Positions 37,501-46,411 of a stretch of 64,000 bases of DNA are shown here, in pieces (position 1 is the stretch's first letter; every line of letters begins with the position of its first letter). A program made the position numbers and the translations under genes. The stretch is from Pseudomonas tumuqii (GTDB lineage: Bacteria; Pseudomonadota; Gammaproteobacteria; Pseudomonadales; Pseudomonadaceae). The notes beneath the pieces were generated by a model, which saw only the letters and a list, made by a program, of their open reading frames with translations, did no database searches and was not told the DNA's origin. The stretch covers positions 124,001 through 188,000 of the forward strand of contig NZ_JAAOJA010000004.1 of NCBI RefSeq assembly GCF_013184545.1, given 5' to 3'.

Positions 37501-37709
37501 TCGGCGTGATCCCGCTGATTCTCGCCAGTGGCGCCGGTGCCGAGGCACGCAAGATCATGGGCATGACCTCCTTCGCCGGCATGCTGGTGGCTACCTTGGT
37601 GGGGGTGGTGCTGGTGCCGGGTCTTTACGTGATCGTGGAGCGTTATCTCACCGCCAAGAAGAAACCGGCGGCACCTGCCGCGCCGGCCAGCGAGGAGGCC
37701 AAGCCATGA
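34542..37709 (+). CDS. RND (HAE1-family) multidrug efflux pump, inner membrane transporter
   Basis: A 1055-residue proton-driven exporter of AcrB/MexB/MexF type. It starts FFVRRPIFAMVIS. The second signature is FPLLGFSINTFSLLG, followed by GIVVDDAIVVVEGV, in which the paired Asp residues of TM4 carry protons. The later half repeats the fold (VFVFLILAAQYESWSLPFGV and IGLAAKNAILIVEFA). It works as a trimer with the adjacent adaptor and outer-membrane channel. No regulator gene is adjacent, so control is not visible. The substrates are unknown. Confidence 0.94.
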   Translation: MGEFFVRRPIFAMVISIIIIIAGLVAMASLPIAQYPDITPPEIKVEGTYDGANAVNVEQSVATPLEQKVNGVENMLYMKSTNAGNGQMTLSVAFEVGSDLDISNVLVQNRVSEGSAQLPEEVKRKGVKVKKALAFPLMLVTLRSPNGTFDADFLTNYMSINVLDEIARIQGVGQVTIFGGADYAMRIWIKPDQLSRLSLTVPDIVNAVQQQNVLTPAGKLGGPPAAAGTEFAYAVQTRGRLETPEQFGEVVVRSNPDGSQVLLRDVARIELGAETYNQIGAFDAKPAAVLAVYQLPDANGLQVAENIRGAMERMKERFPEDIEYVISLDTTKPVSAGIEEIVHTLFEATAIVTLVVFIFLQNFRATLIPTLAVPVALIGTFAVFPLLGFSINTFSLLGLVLAIGIVVDDAIVVVEGVSEKMERGMERRQATVETMKEVSGPVIATALSLIAVFVPVAAMGGITGRLYQQFAITIAISVSISAIVALSLSPALCSTLLQPHVHGKKGRLARFFDGFNRMLDGVTDKYVGVTSRFTHRPLRALAVLGVLVLALLLLFRTVPGGFVPEEDQAYLMANLQLPDAASLERTHAAAAKVEAILAADSAIESFTTVTGYSFLSGASSTNNAFFFIQLKDWDERPAAADQATQVAHRLSAKLAAINEGIAIAFGPPAIPGLGTGSGFSIMLQDRVGNSPDYLAEQTDAFIQAAAKRPEIAGLYTTYRATVPQIFLDVDTQKTMKLGVEPADVNQTLGAFLGGAYVNDFNRFGRLYKVYVQAETDYRKDLADASLFYVRNGSGEMVPMNTLLTDESTNGPEFTYRFNMFRAAEVTGRPAPGYSSSQALKALEEVAAQVLPSDMSYAWNAMSYQEKAAEGSGSIVFVMALVFVFLILAAQYESWSLPFGVLFGTPIAIFGAMFGLWLARFFSSSYENNVFAQIGLVMLIGLAAKNAILIVEFARAETARGKGPVEAALEAARRRFRPILMTSLAFILGVIPLILASGAGAEARKIMGMTSFAGMLVATLVGVVLVPGLYVIVERYLTAKKKPAAPAAPASEEAKP

Positions 37710-39121
37710 AGGGATTCGCCAGGCGGCCGCTGCTGACGGCCATGCTGCTATCCGGGCTGCTGGCGGTCGGCGGCTGCATGGTCGGCCCCGACTATCAGCG
37801 TCCGTCACTCGATGTGCCGAGCGCCTACAAGGAACCGGCCGCGACCGATCCGGCGTTCGCCAACCTCGACTGGTGGGAGCTGTTCGCCGACCAAACGCTC
37901 GATGCGCTGATCGAGGAAGCGTTGGCCAACAACCGCGATCTCGGGGTGGCAATCTCGCGCATCGAGGAGGCTGCAGCGATCCTGCGCATCGAACGGGCCA
38001 ACCAGTATCCGTTCATCGACGCCGCGGCCGGGGCGGGTCGGTCATCGCCGAGCCGCAACATCCTGGCCACGGCCGAGACCGCAAGCAGCTATTACTTCAA
38101 CGGCGCAGCCTCCTTCGAGGTGGACCTGTGGGGCAAGTTGCGGCGCTCGACGGAGGCGGCACGGGCGGAGCTGCTGAGCACCGAAGCAAGCGCGCGCAAC
38201 GTGACCATTTCGTTGATTGCCTCGGTGGCCACCACCTATTTCCAGTTGCTGGATCTGGACGACCGGCTGCGCATCTCCGTGCGCACTCTGCAGTCGCGTG
38301 AAGATGCGCTGGGGATCATCAAGGAGCGTTACGCCAAAGGCACGGTGCCGGAGCTGGACGTCAACCAGGCCGAGATCGAGGCCGCCGATGCCCAAGCCTC
38401 GGTGGCGGTATTCGAGCGGGCGGTACGCCAGAGCGAAAATGCCCTGAGCGTACTGGTGGGCTCGCGTCCGCGGGTCATTGAGCGCGGTGAGGAACTGGCC
38501 CGGCAGACCTTGCCTGTCGAGGTTCCGGCAGGCCTGCCGCTGAGCCTGCTGGAGCGGCGGCCGGACATCGTGACTGCCGAGCAGCAACTGGCCGCCGAGA
38601 CCGCGCGCATTGGCGTGGCCCGCGCCCAGCGTTTGCCATCCCTGTCCCTGACCGCCAGCTTCGGCTATGCGAGCCGCGATCTGAGCGACCTGGTCGAGGG
38701 CGATAGCGAAAGCTGGGACGTATTCGGCGACATCCTCGCGCCCATCTTCAACGCGGGGCAGCTGAAATCAGTGGAGGAGGCGCAACGCCAGCGTGCCGAG
38801 CAGGCGCGTCTGGGCTACGAACAGGCGGTGCTCAATGGGTTGCGTGACGTGGACGATTCGCTGACCGGCTTGCGCACTTCGCGTGCCGAGTACACCGCCC
38901 GGCAGCGCCAGCTCGAGGCGGCGCGTACGGCGGCGCGGCTGTCGCGCGCGCGCTATGACGGTGGCTTGGTCAGCTACCTGGAGGTGCTGGACTCTGACCG
39001 CAGCCTGTTCCAGGCGGAACTCCTCGAGTCGCAGACGCGCCAGCAACAGCTGAGTGCAGTGGTTGGCCTGTACCGGGCGCTGGGTGGCGGTTGGCCGGCT
39101 CAGGCGGCTCAGGCCCAGTAA
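37706..39121 (+). CDS. RND-type outer membrane efflux lipoprotein (NodT/OprM-like)
   Basis: A 471-residue TolC-family channel. The signal peptide ends in LLAVGGC and the mature start MVGPDYQRP is typical of OprM/NodT. The C-terminal repeat RARYDGGLVSYLEVLDSDR is well conserved. The start codon overlaps the pump stop by four bases (ATGA). It completes the tripartite efflux system and is distinct from the NodT-like protein at 21216-22754. Confidence 0.92.
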   Translation: MKGFARRPLLTAMLLSGLLAVGGCMVGPDYQRPSLDVPSAYKEPAATDPAFANLDWWELFADQTLDALIEEALANNRDLGVAISRIEEAAAILRIERANQYPFIDAAAGAGRSSPSRNILATAETASSYYFNGAASFEVDLWGKLRRSTEAARAELLSTEASARNVTISLIASVATTYFQLLDLDDRLRISVRTLQSREDALGIIKERYAKGTVPELDVNQAEIEAADAQASVAVFERAVRQSENALSVLVGSRPRVIERGEELARQTLPVEVPAGLPLSLLERRPDIVTAEQQLAAETARIGVARAQRLPSLSLTASFGYASRDLSDLVEGDSESWDVFGDILAPIFNAGQLKSVEEAQRQRAEQARLGYEQAVLNGLRDVDDSLTGLRTSRAEYTARQRQLEAARTAARLSRARYDGGLVSYLEVLDSDRSLFQAELLESQTRQQQLSAVVGLYRALGGGWPAQAAQAQ

Positions 39122-39282
39122 AGTCGTGGGCGGGCGCGCGCCAGCTGATGCGGTTGAGAGGCGTTGCCACGGCACGGCATGCGTCGCCTGACCCAGGCAT
39201 AGCGGTGTTTATGTTGGAGCGTGGGAACTGCAGGCCGTCCTATCAGTAGTTTGCGTATTAATGAGTTGAAGGAGCTTCGCAA

Positions 39283-40107
39283 ATGGCCAAAAAAAAGAAC
39301 AAGGCAGCGGTGGATCTACCGGCTGACGGGGAACGCCTGCACAGGAAGGAATACGAAGAGGCGCTGAAGCAGCTTCATGTCGAGTTGGTCAAGTTGCAGC
39401 AGTGGGTGGTGGCCAAGGGCTTGAAGGTGTGCGTCGTCTTTGAGGGGCGCGATGGTGCGGGCAAGGGTGGGACGATCAAGGCGCTCACCGAGCGGGTCAG
39501 TCCGCGGGTGTTTCGTGTGGTGGCCCTGCCGGCGCCCACCGACCGGGAAAAGACCCAGATGTATGGACAGCGCTATCTCGTCCATATGCCGGCGGCCGGC
39601 GAAGTGGTGATCTTCGATCGCAGTTGGTACAACCGTGCGGGCGTCGATCGGGTCATGGGGTTTTGCACCGAGGAGGAGTCTCGAAAGTTCCTCAGCATAG
39701 CGCCGCTGTTCGAGAAGATGATGATCGAGTCGGGGATCATTCTGATCAAGTATTGGCTCGAGGTGAGCGCCGAGGAACAACAACGTCGGCTGGAGGACCG
39801 GATCAACGACGGCCGCAAGATCTGGAAGCTGTCGCCCATGGATCTGAAGTCATTCAGCCGCTGGGACGAATACACTCGCGCCCGCGACGAAATGTTCGTG
39901 GCCACCGACACCTCCTGGGCTCCCTGGTTCATGGCGCGCTCCGAGGAAAAGCGGCGGGTGCGTCTGAATATCATCAGCCACCTGCTCCAGCAGATTCCCT
40001 ACGAGGATCTGACTCGACAAGAGCCCGTCAAACTGCCAAAACGCTCCCGGATCGGCCGTTACAAGGCTGTTTCCTACCCCTTCAAGATGGTGGAGGAGCG
40101 CTACTGA
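39283..40107 (+). CDS. ppk2: Polyphosphate kinase 2 (PPK2 family)
   Basis: A 274-residue PPK2 with the Walker A motif GRDGAGKGG (residues 55-63), the Walker B region VIFDRSWYNRAG (Asp112) and the lid region LEDRINDGRKIWKLSP. These enzymes interconvert polyphosphate and nucleoside diphosphates or triphosphates. The single-domain length and motifs suggest class I, which phosphorylates nucleoside diphosphates. The ATG follows GGAG. It stands alone and is convergent with the SulP gene. Confidence 0.92.
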   Translation: MAKKKNKAAVDLPADGERLHRKEYEEALKQLHVELVKLQQWVVAKGLKVCVVFEGRDGAGKGGTIKALTERVSPRVFRVVALPAPTDREKTQMYGQRYLVHMPAAGEVVIFDRSWYNRAGVDRVMGFCTEEESRKFLSIAPLFEKMMIESGIILIKYWLEVSAEEQQRRLEDRINDGRKIWKLSPMDLKSFSRWDEYTRARDEMFVATDTSWAPWFMARSEEKRRVRLNIISHLLQQIPYEDLTRQEPVKLPKRSRIGRYKAVSYPFKMVEERY

Positions 40108-40168
40108 ATCGACGGCCAATGGGCTTGATTGGCCACGAAGGTCTCGGGGTTTGCTGACGATCTGCCGC

Positions 40169-41914
40169 TCAGGGCGTCCAGTCCACGGCATGATCGTCGA
40201 GGTAGTCATCCACGGCGGCGCCCACGGTAGGCTGGAAGATGTTTTCGCCGAACACTTCCAGCAGTCCGAAGCGGCTGAACTTGTCCTTGACCGGGTCCTT
40301 CATTTCCGCGAAATGCAGCTCGATGCCGCGCGCGCGCAAGGTTTCGCACAGCTCGCCGAGCATGTCCGCAGAGGTGACGTCGATGCTGGTGACCGGCTCA
40401 GCGGTTACCACCAGCCGGCGTACCGGCGTCGGCGACTCCTCGATGGCCTGCAGTATGCATTCCCTGAACAACTCGGCATTGGCGAAGAACAGCGGCGCGT
40501 CCCAGCGGAACAGCACCAGGCCGGGCACCCGACGGGCTTCTGGATAGCGCTTCAAATCGTGATAGCCGCGCAGGCCATTGACGCGGCCGAGAATGGCGAA
40601 GTGCGGGCGCCAGCCGTCCCACAGGTACTCGATCACGGCGATTGCCACCGCCAGGCAAATGCCGGGGATGGCGCCGAAGACGGCGACCCCGGCAAAGCAG
40701 GCCATCGACAGCCAGAACTCCCAGCGCTGGATGCGGTAAATCCGCTTCAGGTCGATGAACTCGAACAGGCCAATGACCGCCGCGATCACCACTGCGGCCA
40801 GCGCGCTGTTGGGCAGGTAGCGCATCAGGGATGGCGCGACCAGCAACAGTGCCGCTACCGCCAGGGCGCCGACCACCCCGGTCACCTGGGTCTTGGAGCC
40901 AGCCGCCTCGGCTACCGGGGTGCGCGAGGAGCTGCTGCTGATGGGGAAGCCCTGGAACAGTCCGGCGGCCAGGTTGGCGGCGCCCAGGCCAATCATTTCC
41001 TGGTTGGGGTCGACCTGGGTTTGGGTGCGTGCGGCATAGGTGCGCGACAGCACGCTGGTATCGGCGAAGGACACCACGGCGACGGCGCAGCCACCGAGCA
41101 CCACGGTGGCGATGTCGACGCCGCTGAGCCAGGGCAGGGTGAAGGTTGGCAGGCCCTGCGGCAGATCGCCCAGCACCTTGACGCCCTGGCTGCCCAGATC
41201 GAAGAAGCTGACCGCCAGGGTCGCCAGGATCACCACGATGAGAATGCTCGGCAGCCGCTCGAAGCGCTTGAACAGCAGGATCAGCGCCAGGCTGCCGCCA
41301 CCCACGGCGAAGCCATACCAGTTGGCCTCGCCGGCCAGGATAGCCTGGCCCAGGGCCCAGAGATCACGCAAGGGGCCTTCGCCGTCGATGGAGATGCCGA
41401 ACAGCTTGGGCAGTTGACTGGTGAGAACGGCCAGGGCGATACCGTTCATGTAGCCGTAGCGGATCGGCTTGGACAGCAGCTCGGTGATGAAGCCCAGGCG
41501 CAGCAGGCCGGCGAGGATGCATACCAGCCCGGAAACCACCGCCATCATGCTGGCCAGGGTGATGGCGCGCATCGGATCGCCGCCGGAAAGCGGCAGCACC
41601 ACGGCGAGGATCAGCGCGGCGAGCGACGAGTCCGGGCCGAGCACCAGAATGCGGCTGGGGCCGAACAGGGCGTAGGCCAGCAGCGGAACGATGGTGGCAT
41701 ACAGGCCGTAGATGCCCGGCACGCCGGAGGCCTCGGCATAGGCAATGCCGACTGGCACCAGCATCGAGGTGAGCACCAGACCGGCAGCCAGGTCCTTGGG
41801 CAGCCAGTCGAGGCGGTATCGCTTGAGCATCAGCAAGCCCGGTAGCCAGCGTAGCCAGGAGGATGCGGTTTCAGGGCTGGGCGGGCTGTCGGGTAGTGAC
41901 GATTCTGGTGGCAT
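40169..41914 (-). CDS. SulP-family anion (sulfate/bicarbonate) transporter with STAS domain
   Basis: A 581-residue transporter. The membrane domain carries DLAAGLVLTSMLVPVGIAYA and the SulP signature-like GVPGIYGLYATIVPLLAYALFG. The C-terminal STAS domain starts near VLFRWDAPLFFANAELFR and includes EPVTSIDVTSADML. It would move sulfate, bicarbonate or dicarboxylates across the inner membrane; substrate preference cannot be read. It is followed upstream by a MITE-like element. Confidence 0.9.
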   Translation of the reverse strand: MPPESSLPDSPPSPETASSWLRWLPGLLMLKRYRLDWLPKDLAAGLVLTSMLVPVGIAYAEASGVPGIYGLYATIVPLLAYALFGPSRILVLGPDSSLAALILAVVLPLSGGDPMRAITLASMMAVVSGLVCILAGLLRLGFITELLSKPIRYGYMNGIALAVLTSQLPKLFGISIDGEGPLRDLWALGQAILAGEANWYGFAVGGGSLALILLFKRFERLPSILIVVILATLAVSFFDLGSQGVKVLGDLPQGLPTFTLPWLSGVDIATVVLGGCAVAVVSFADTSVLSRTYAARTQTQVDPNQEMIGLGAANLAAGLFQGFPISSSSSRTPVAEAAGSKTQVTGVVGALAVAALLLVAPSLMRYLPNSALAAVVIAAVIGLFEFIDLKRIYRIQRWEFWLSMACFAGVAVFGAIPGICLAVAIAVIEYLWDGWRPHFAILGRVNGLRGYHDLKRYPEARRVPGLVLFRWDAPLFFANAELFRECILQAIEESPTPVRRLVVTAEPVTSIDVTSADMLGELCETLRARGIELHFAEMKDPVKDKFSRFGLLEVFGENIFQPTVGAAVDDYLDDHAVDWTP

Positions 41915-42011
41915 GGCTAATCGTCCTTGCCGGAGGCGAATGGCTGGCTCAGAAGGCTGGGCTGCTGGGATCTAGAAGAAGGCTAGGTCAAGAGTCGGCT
42001 ACATGCCTTAG

Positions 42012-42267
42012 CAGGCTGTTGAAAAACTACTGCGCTCGACTATGAGTGCCGCGTTGCAACGCAGCGACACGAGTCAGTCTCGGCAAGCCGCTTGCGGCTA
42101 ACTCGCTTTAGCGGGGCCGCCTAGGTGCGACCCGACGGGTGGGTGCAAGAGTAATGCTCATGTACAGCTCGTACTCTCACGTGCGAGCCCAGTCCGCTTC
42201 CTCGGCTGATTTCGCTTGGCTACGCGCCCCGGCCTAGTATTCGCACGCTACATTTTTCAACGGCCTG
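42012..42267. mobile_element. MITE-like non-coding element with terminal inverted repeats
   Basis: CAGGCTGTTGAAAAA at 42012-42026 is matched by its inverted copy at 42253-42267 (14 of 15 bases). The 256 bp between contain no supported gene. It occupies most of the 480-bp gap between the SulP and patatin genes. A similar solitary end (TTAGCAGGCCGTTGA) occurs at 62987-63001. No flanking target duplication was found by eye. Confidence 0.5.
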
Positions 42268-42397
42268 TCAGGGGCTGTTGGCGTTTCACATGGGTAGCCA
42301 AATGAGCCCGCAGGCCATGGCTGCCCCTTGTACATCGCTGTTGCTACGGCGGCCGCCGTAGCTGTCGTCAGCGGGCGGTGTTGCTCACGTATAAAAC

Positions 42398-44647
42398 CTA
42401 GAACGGTCTGCCCAGATAGAAATAAAAGCTGCTGTTGCCGTCCTGCGCGCGGCCGTAACCCAGATAAACCGGGCCAAGCGGGCTGTCGGCGGCGATGAAT
42501 ACGCTGGCGGACTTGAGCCAGTCCTCCGTGTTGCCCGGCACCAGCGGGTTGCCGATCCGGCCGGCTTCCAGCGAGAAGCCGCTGTAGGCGCCCTCGAATA
42601 TGCTGCCCGGCAGGATGCGGTGGTAGTACATCATCCTGCCGAACTGCAGCTCCTCGCCGAGCAGCTGGCCGGTGGAGTAGCCGGACTGTTTCAGGAAACC
42701 ACCCCACTGGAACTGGTCGTAGCGCGGCAAGGGGTCGTTGCCGAGCTTGCCGCCAGCCTTCAGCGCGAAGTTGAAGGTGTGATTGCCGAACGAATAGACC
42801 GCGTTGGCTTCGGCATCCCACTTGGTGTACTCATCGTCCGCTCCGAGGCTGCTGTTCGAGTTGAATAGCGTGCTGCCGGCGCGCCAGCCTGAGCGCGGGA
42901 AGTGCACGCTATCGAGCTGGTCGAGAATCAGTCGGCCGGTAAAGGCGCCCTGGGTGATGCTGCCTTCGCCTGGGGACAGGCTTTGCGGCCCGGTGTCCAG
43001 TTGCGGTTTGAGCTTGCCGCCCAACATGCCGACGCGCAGCTCGCCATAGCGTTTGAAATTAGTGCCGATGTCGACGCCTGCGAGGGTGGAGGTCATCTCG
43101 TAGCTGGCGATCCGATCATCATCCTGGTACAGGTCCGCCGTGCGCCGCTCGATTGCCGCGTGTGGCGCGACGAAGAAGGCGCCCTGGGCACTGAGTGGCT
43201 GGTAGAACTCGGTATACAGGCCGCTGGTGTGGCCAAGTTGCACGTCGTTGCGCCACTCCGCGCCGAGCGAATTGAGCCAGGTCTGGCGATAGCTGCCGAG
43301 CAGGTTGAAGAAGGCATCGCCACTGAAGTCGCTGGACAGTCCCAGGCCGAAGCGCAGGTAGTTCGGCCCCCAGTTTTTCTCGACGGCATCCACCGCGAGC
43401 ACCCGCTTGCCCTCTTCCTCGAGGAAGCGGTAGTTCACGTGCTCGATATCATCGGTGCCATACAGACGGCGCATGTCCTGGTCGAGTATGTCCTGGTCGA
43501 TCGGCTGGCCGACCTTGGTTTGCATCAGGCTCTGCAGGGTTTCAGGATTGACCCGAGCCAGCTGCTCGAAGCGAACCTCGTCGACCGGCCGCAGATCGGC
43601 GACCACCTGAACCGACTGGCGTTGGCGCAGCGCAGCGTATTCGGCAGGAGGCAGCGACAGGTGCTTGAGCTGCTCGGCCACTGCACGCGCCGCCACCTCA
43701 CCGAGCGGAGCGATCTGTGGCAGGTGGTCGAAATCCCCAGTGGAGAAATTGCCCAGATCCGGGGAGATCAGGATATCGCCCGGCTGCAGGGTCGCCAGCG
43801 AAGCCTGCACATTCTGCTCGGTCAGAATACTCAGCATCTGGTTGGTGACGCCGAGTATCCCATTCAGCTCTTCGCGCTTGAGCAAGGGCGTGCCGACATT
43901 GACCGCGATGATGATGTCCGCGCCCATCTCGTTGCGGGCGGTTTGGATCGGCAGGTTGCTGGTGAGCATGCCATCGACCAGGATCATGCTATCGAACTCC
44001 GCCGGAGCCACCGCGCCGGGCACTGACATGCTGGCGCGCATCACGTTGGCCAGTTCGCCTTCGCTGAACACCACGGCCTTGCCGGTCACCAGGTCGGTGG
44101 CCACCGCGCGGAAGGGGATCGGCAGTTTATCGAAATCGTGATAGCCCTTGACCTTGGACAGCTTGCGCAACACGGTTTCCAGTTGCACGCCCGACACCAG
44201 GCCCTTGCTGATCTTGACCTCACCGTTCTGCAGGCCGACCTCGGGGGTGAACAGAATGCTGTAGTCGTCCTGTTTGCGGCGCATCGCCAGTTCCTGGCGC
44301 GGCGGTTTTTCCTTGAACAGCAACTCGGTCGAGATGCCGCCGAGCAGCCGCTCCATTTCATCGATGGAGGTGCCGGTCGCGAACGCTGCGCCGACCAGGG
44401 AACCCATGCTGGTGCCGGCTATGCAGTCGACCGGTACCCGATATTCCTCGAGCACCCTGAGTACGCCGACATGCGCCGCGCCGCGCGCGCCCCCGCCGGA
44501 AAGTACCAGGCAGATTTTCGGGCGTTTCGGGTTGGTTGCCGGGCGTTCGCTGACGGCCAGCGATTCGGCCGCCACGGCGGTGGACAGGATGCTCGGTGTG
44601 CAGCAGCCAAGCAGCGCCGCAGAGACATAAAGGGCCAGCTGTTTCAT
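42398..44647 (-). CDS. plpD: Patatin-like phospholipase type Vd autotransporter (PlpD)
   Basis: A 749-residue precursor: a signal peptide (about residues 1-28), then a patatin domain with the oxyanion motif SGGGARGAAHVG, the nucleophile Ser80 in GTSMG and the catalytic Asp225 in DGML. A POTRA-like linker (LRPVDEVRFEQL) follows, and then a 16-strand-type barrel ending in an aromatic residue (FYLGRPF). The layout is that of P. aeruginosa PlpD, whose phospholipase A1 passenger reaches the cell surface through its own barrel. The start at 44647 follows GGGGAG. Confidence 0.92.
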   Translation of the reverse strand: MKQLALYVSAALLGCCTPSILSTAVAAESLAVSERPATNPKRPKICLVLSGGGARGAAHVGVLRVLEEYRVPVDCIAGTSMGSLVGAAFATGTSIDEMERLLGGISTELLFKEKPPRQELAMRRKQDDYSILFTPEVGLQNGEVKISKGLVSGVQLETVLRKLSKVKGYHDFDKLPIPFRAVATDLVTGKAVVFSEGELANVMRASMSVPGAVAPAEFDSMILVDGMLTSNLPIQTARNEMGADIIIAVNVGTPLLKREELNGILGVTNQMLSILTEQNVQASLATLQPGDILISPDLGNFSTGDFDHLPQIAPLGEVAARAVAEQLKHLSLPPAEYAALRQRQSVQVVADLRPVDEVRFEQLARVNPETLQSLMQTKVGQPIDQDILDQDMRRLYGTDDIEHVNYRFLEEEGKRVLAVDAVEKNWGPNYLRFGLGLSSDFSGDAFFNLLGSYRQTWLNSLGAEWRNDVQLGHTSGLYTEFYQPLSAQGAFFVAPHAAIERRTADLYQDDDRIASYEMTSTLAGVDIGTNFKRYGELRVGMLGGKLKPQLDTGPQSLSPGEGSITQGAFTGRLILDQLDSVHFPRSGWRAGSTLFNSNSSLGADDEYTKWDAEANAVYSFGNHTFNFALKAGGKLGNDPLPRYDQFQWGGFLKQSGYSTGQLLGEELQFGRMMYYHRILPGSIFEGAYSGFSLEAGRIGNPLVPGNTEDWLKSASVFIAADSPLGPVYLGYGRAQDGNSSFYFYLGRPF

Positions 44648-44713
44648 CGTCACTCCCCGTGGCGTTTGCTTGCAGCTTGTGCGCGGTTTTTGATTGGCCA
44701 GTGGCACCAGGCC

Positions 44714-45742
44714 TCAGTTATCGAGTAGCGAGAGGTCGCGGATGCGCGCGGAGAAATCCAGTGGGCTATCCACGGCATTGGCACGCGCGTTGATCAGTGC
44801 CCTGCGCTGGACTTCGTCGAATGACGGCCCGTTATCCTCCAGTCGACCATTTTCATAGAGGTATTGCGGCACATAGCCGCTTGCCAGAATCTTCCAGCTG
44901 AACGGAATGTGCTCGGTGTTGACCCTGGCGCTCAACCAGATCTGCGTCGTGCAGTTGGTGGTGAGGGTGTTGTAGAACTCCGGTTTGTCCTTGAGCGCAT
45001 TCATGCCGTGCAGGTACTCGAGAAACAGACGCCGGCCATTTTCCAGAGATCCCTTGAGTCGATAGAGATAGACCTGTTCGGGCGGGTCCTGGCGGAAGTT
45101 GGTGCGCAGGCGAATGACGTCGCGCTCATCGGCGACCACGTAGAACAGTTCGTACTGGCGGAAGAAGCCCTTGATCGTCGAATAGGCTTCGCCTTTCTCC
45201 TTGCGCGTCTCGATGGATACGGCCAGATGGTCGCCGCCCTCGAAGGCAAAGCTGAGGAACGTATGGGCAATCGCCGGCCCCATCCAATAGGAGGCGACCA
45301 GGTCGACGCCTTCCAGTTTGTTCAGGTCGAAGGTTTTGTCGTACCAGGCCGGGGTGTAATCGGTTTCGCTGCGGTAGTCGAAGTTGCGGATGTTGTGCAC
45401 GGTGACCAGATCGCCGTCGATAGTGGCGTAGGGCAGCACCGACACGTCGGTCTGCCAATCACGCTCGTTGGACGGCTCGACGCGCCACCACCAGGTCAGC
45501 AGCCCGGCGAACAGGACCAGGTAGGCCGCCAGGGAGCGGCCGCGCCAGCGGCGCAAGCCCAGGCCGACCAACGCGGCCAGCGAGGCGATGGCAACTGCGC
45601 CTGCCAGGCTATTGCGCAGCGTGGTGTCTGCTGGCCCGGCAAACGTGATGGCCAGCACGCCCCAGCCACCTGCCATGACAATCAGCAAGCCGAGCAGCAG
45701 CAGGGCGACGGCGATGGCGCAGCGGGTCAGGACTTTTCTCAT
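44714..45742 (-). CDS. DUF4105 (Lnb N-terminal periplasmic domain) membrane protein
   Basis: A 342-residue protein with two or three N-terminal membrane segments, then a large periplasmic domain. YTPAWYDKTFDLNKLEGVDL and LTTNCTTQIW (conserved Cys in the NCT motif) are typical of DUF4105. The family is suspected of having protease or amidase-like chemistry, and a relative forms part of bacterial Lnb lipoprotein acyltransferase. It lies 66 bp upstream of the PlpD gene in the same direction. No specific substrate can be named. Confidence 0.78.
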   Translation of the reverse strand: MRKVLTRCAIAVALLLLGLLIVMAGGWGVLAITFAGPADTTLRNSLAGAVAIASLAALVGLGLRRWRGRSLAAYLVLFAGLLTWWWRVEPSNERDWQTDVSVLPYATIDGDLVTVHNIRNFDYRSETDYTPAWYDKTFDLNKLEGVDLVASYWMGPAIAHTFLSFAFEGGDHLAVSIETRKEKGEAYSTIKGFFRQYELFYVVADERDVIRLRTNFRQDPPEQVYLYRLKGSLENGRRLFLEYLHGMNALKDKPEFYNTLTTNCTTQIWLSARVNTEHIPFSWKILASGYVPQYLYENGRLEDNGPSFDEVQRRALINARANAVDSPLDFSARIRDLSLLDN

Positions 45743-45985
45743 TGCGGGGTCTCTGCGTTTGCTGGCGTCGATTCAGGCACCAGCAAGTGCTATGGGTATG
45801 ACGGACGTGCCTGGCAATCCAATCCTCGACGCTTGCCACGTCAGGATAGATGGCCGTGGTCTCAGTGTAGGCAGGCTTGGCAAACTGCGACGTCTGGGTT
45901 GATGGGCATAGTGCTGGTTGATGGGCATATTCTGGTGGGCGATTTGCTCTCCCGTAGAGGTCGTATCGAGTCTCGCCGACCTCTA

Positions 45986-46104
45986 TCGCTCAAGGGCGCG
46001 AACAGCGCCGCCAGGTTGGCCTTGGCCTGCTGCAGGTGCTGGATCTTCTGTTCGACGCTGCACGGGCGATCAGCCTGTAGATCAACACCGGCTTGCCCTG
46101 GCCG
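45986..46104 (-). pseudogene. Decayed 3' fragment of the SNF2 helicase gene
   Basis: On the minus strand this segment encodes SVEQKIQHLQQAKANLA followed directly by ALFAPLSD. It matches the last part of the intact helicase gene at 60262-62898 (SVEEKIQHLQQAKANLA, then a further 20 residues, then ALFAPLSD). The internal block is deleted in frame, the stop codon is lost and nothing of the rest of the gene is present. Nucleotide similarity ends abruptly on the right at about 46104. Both copies face the same way and bracket the biosynthetic island. Confidence 0.75.
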
Positions 46105-46306
46105 CCATCGGCTCGCCCCAGCCGCCATTTTTCTGCCTGTCTCCCTGAATAGTAGGCAGAAAAAGTTCTCCTTCGGCCCGTTACCCATCGCAAAAAATTG
46201 TGTGAAAGCGCACGGATTTCGCCTGACCAATCGACACCGAAGTGAATTGACTCACACTTTCACTGGATATGGATTGTGCAGCCATCGTTTCGCCTTAGAT
46301 TGTTCA

Positions 46307-46321
46307 TGTGTTTGCAACACA
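46307..46321. promoter_or_regulatory. Palindrome in the promoter region of the biosynthetic cluster
   Basis: TGTGTT-TGC-AACACA is a perfect 6-bp dyad in an unusually AT-rich stretch (46201-46350), about 90 bp before the first cluster gene. It is placed where a repressor or activator could control the operon. No cognate regulator is identified. The remainder of the 670-bp gap holds only the helicase remnant. Confidence 0.35.
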
Positions 46322-46411
46322 GATACATTTAAATCGGATGTGTAAACGCTAGCGCCCTTGGAAAGAGCGAAGTACCAGGGGGCCACTCTGTTCAATAGGG
46401 AAACGACAAGA

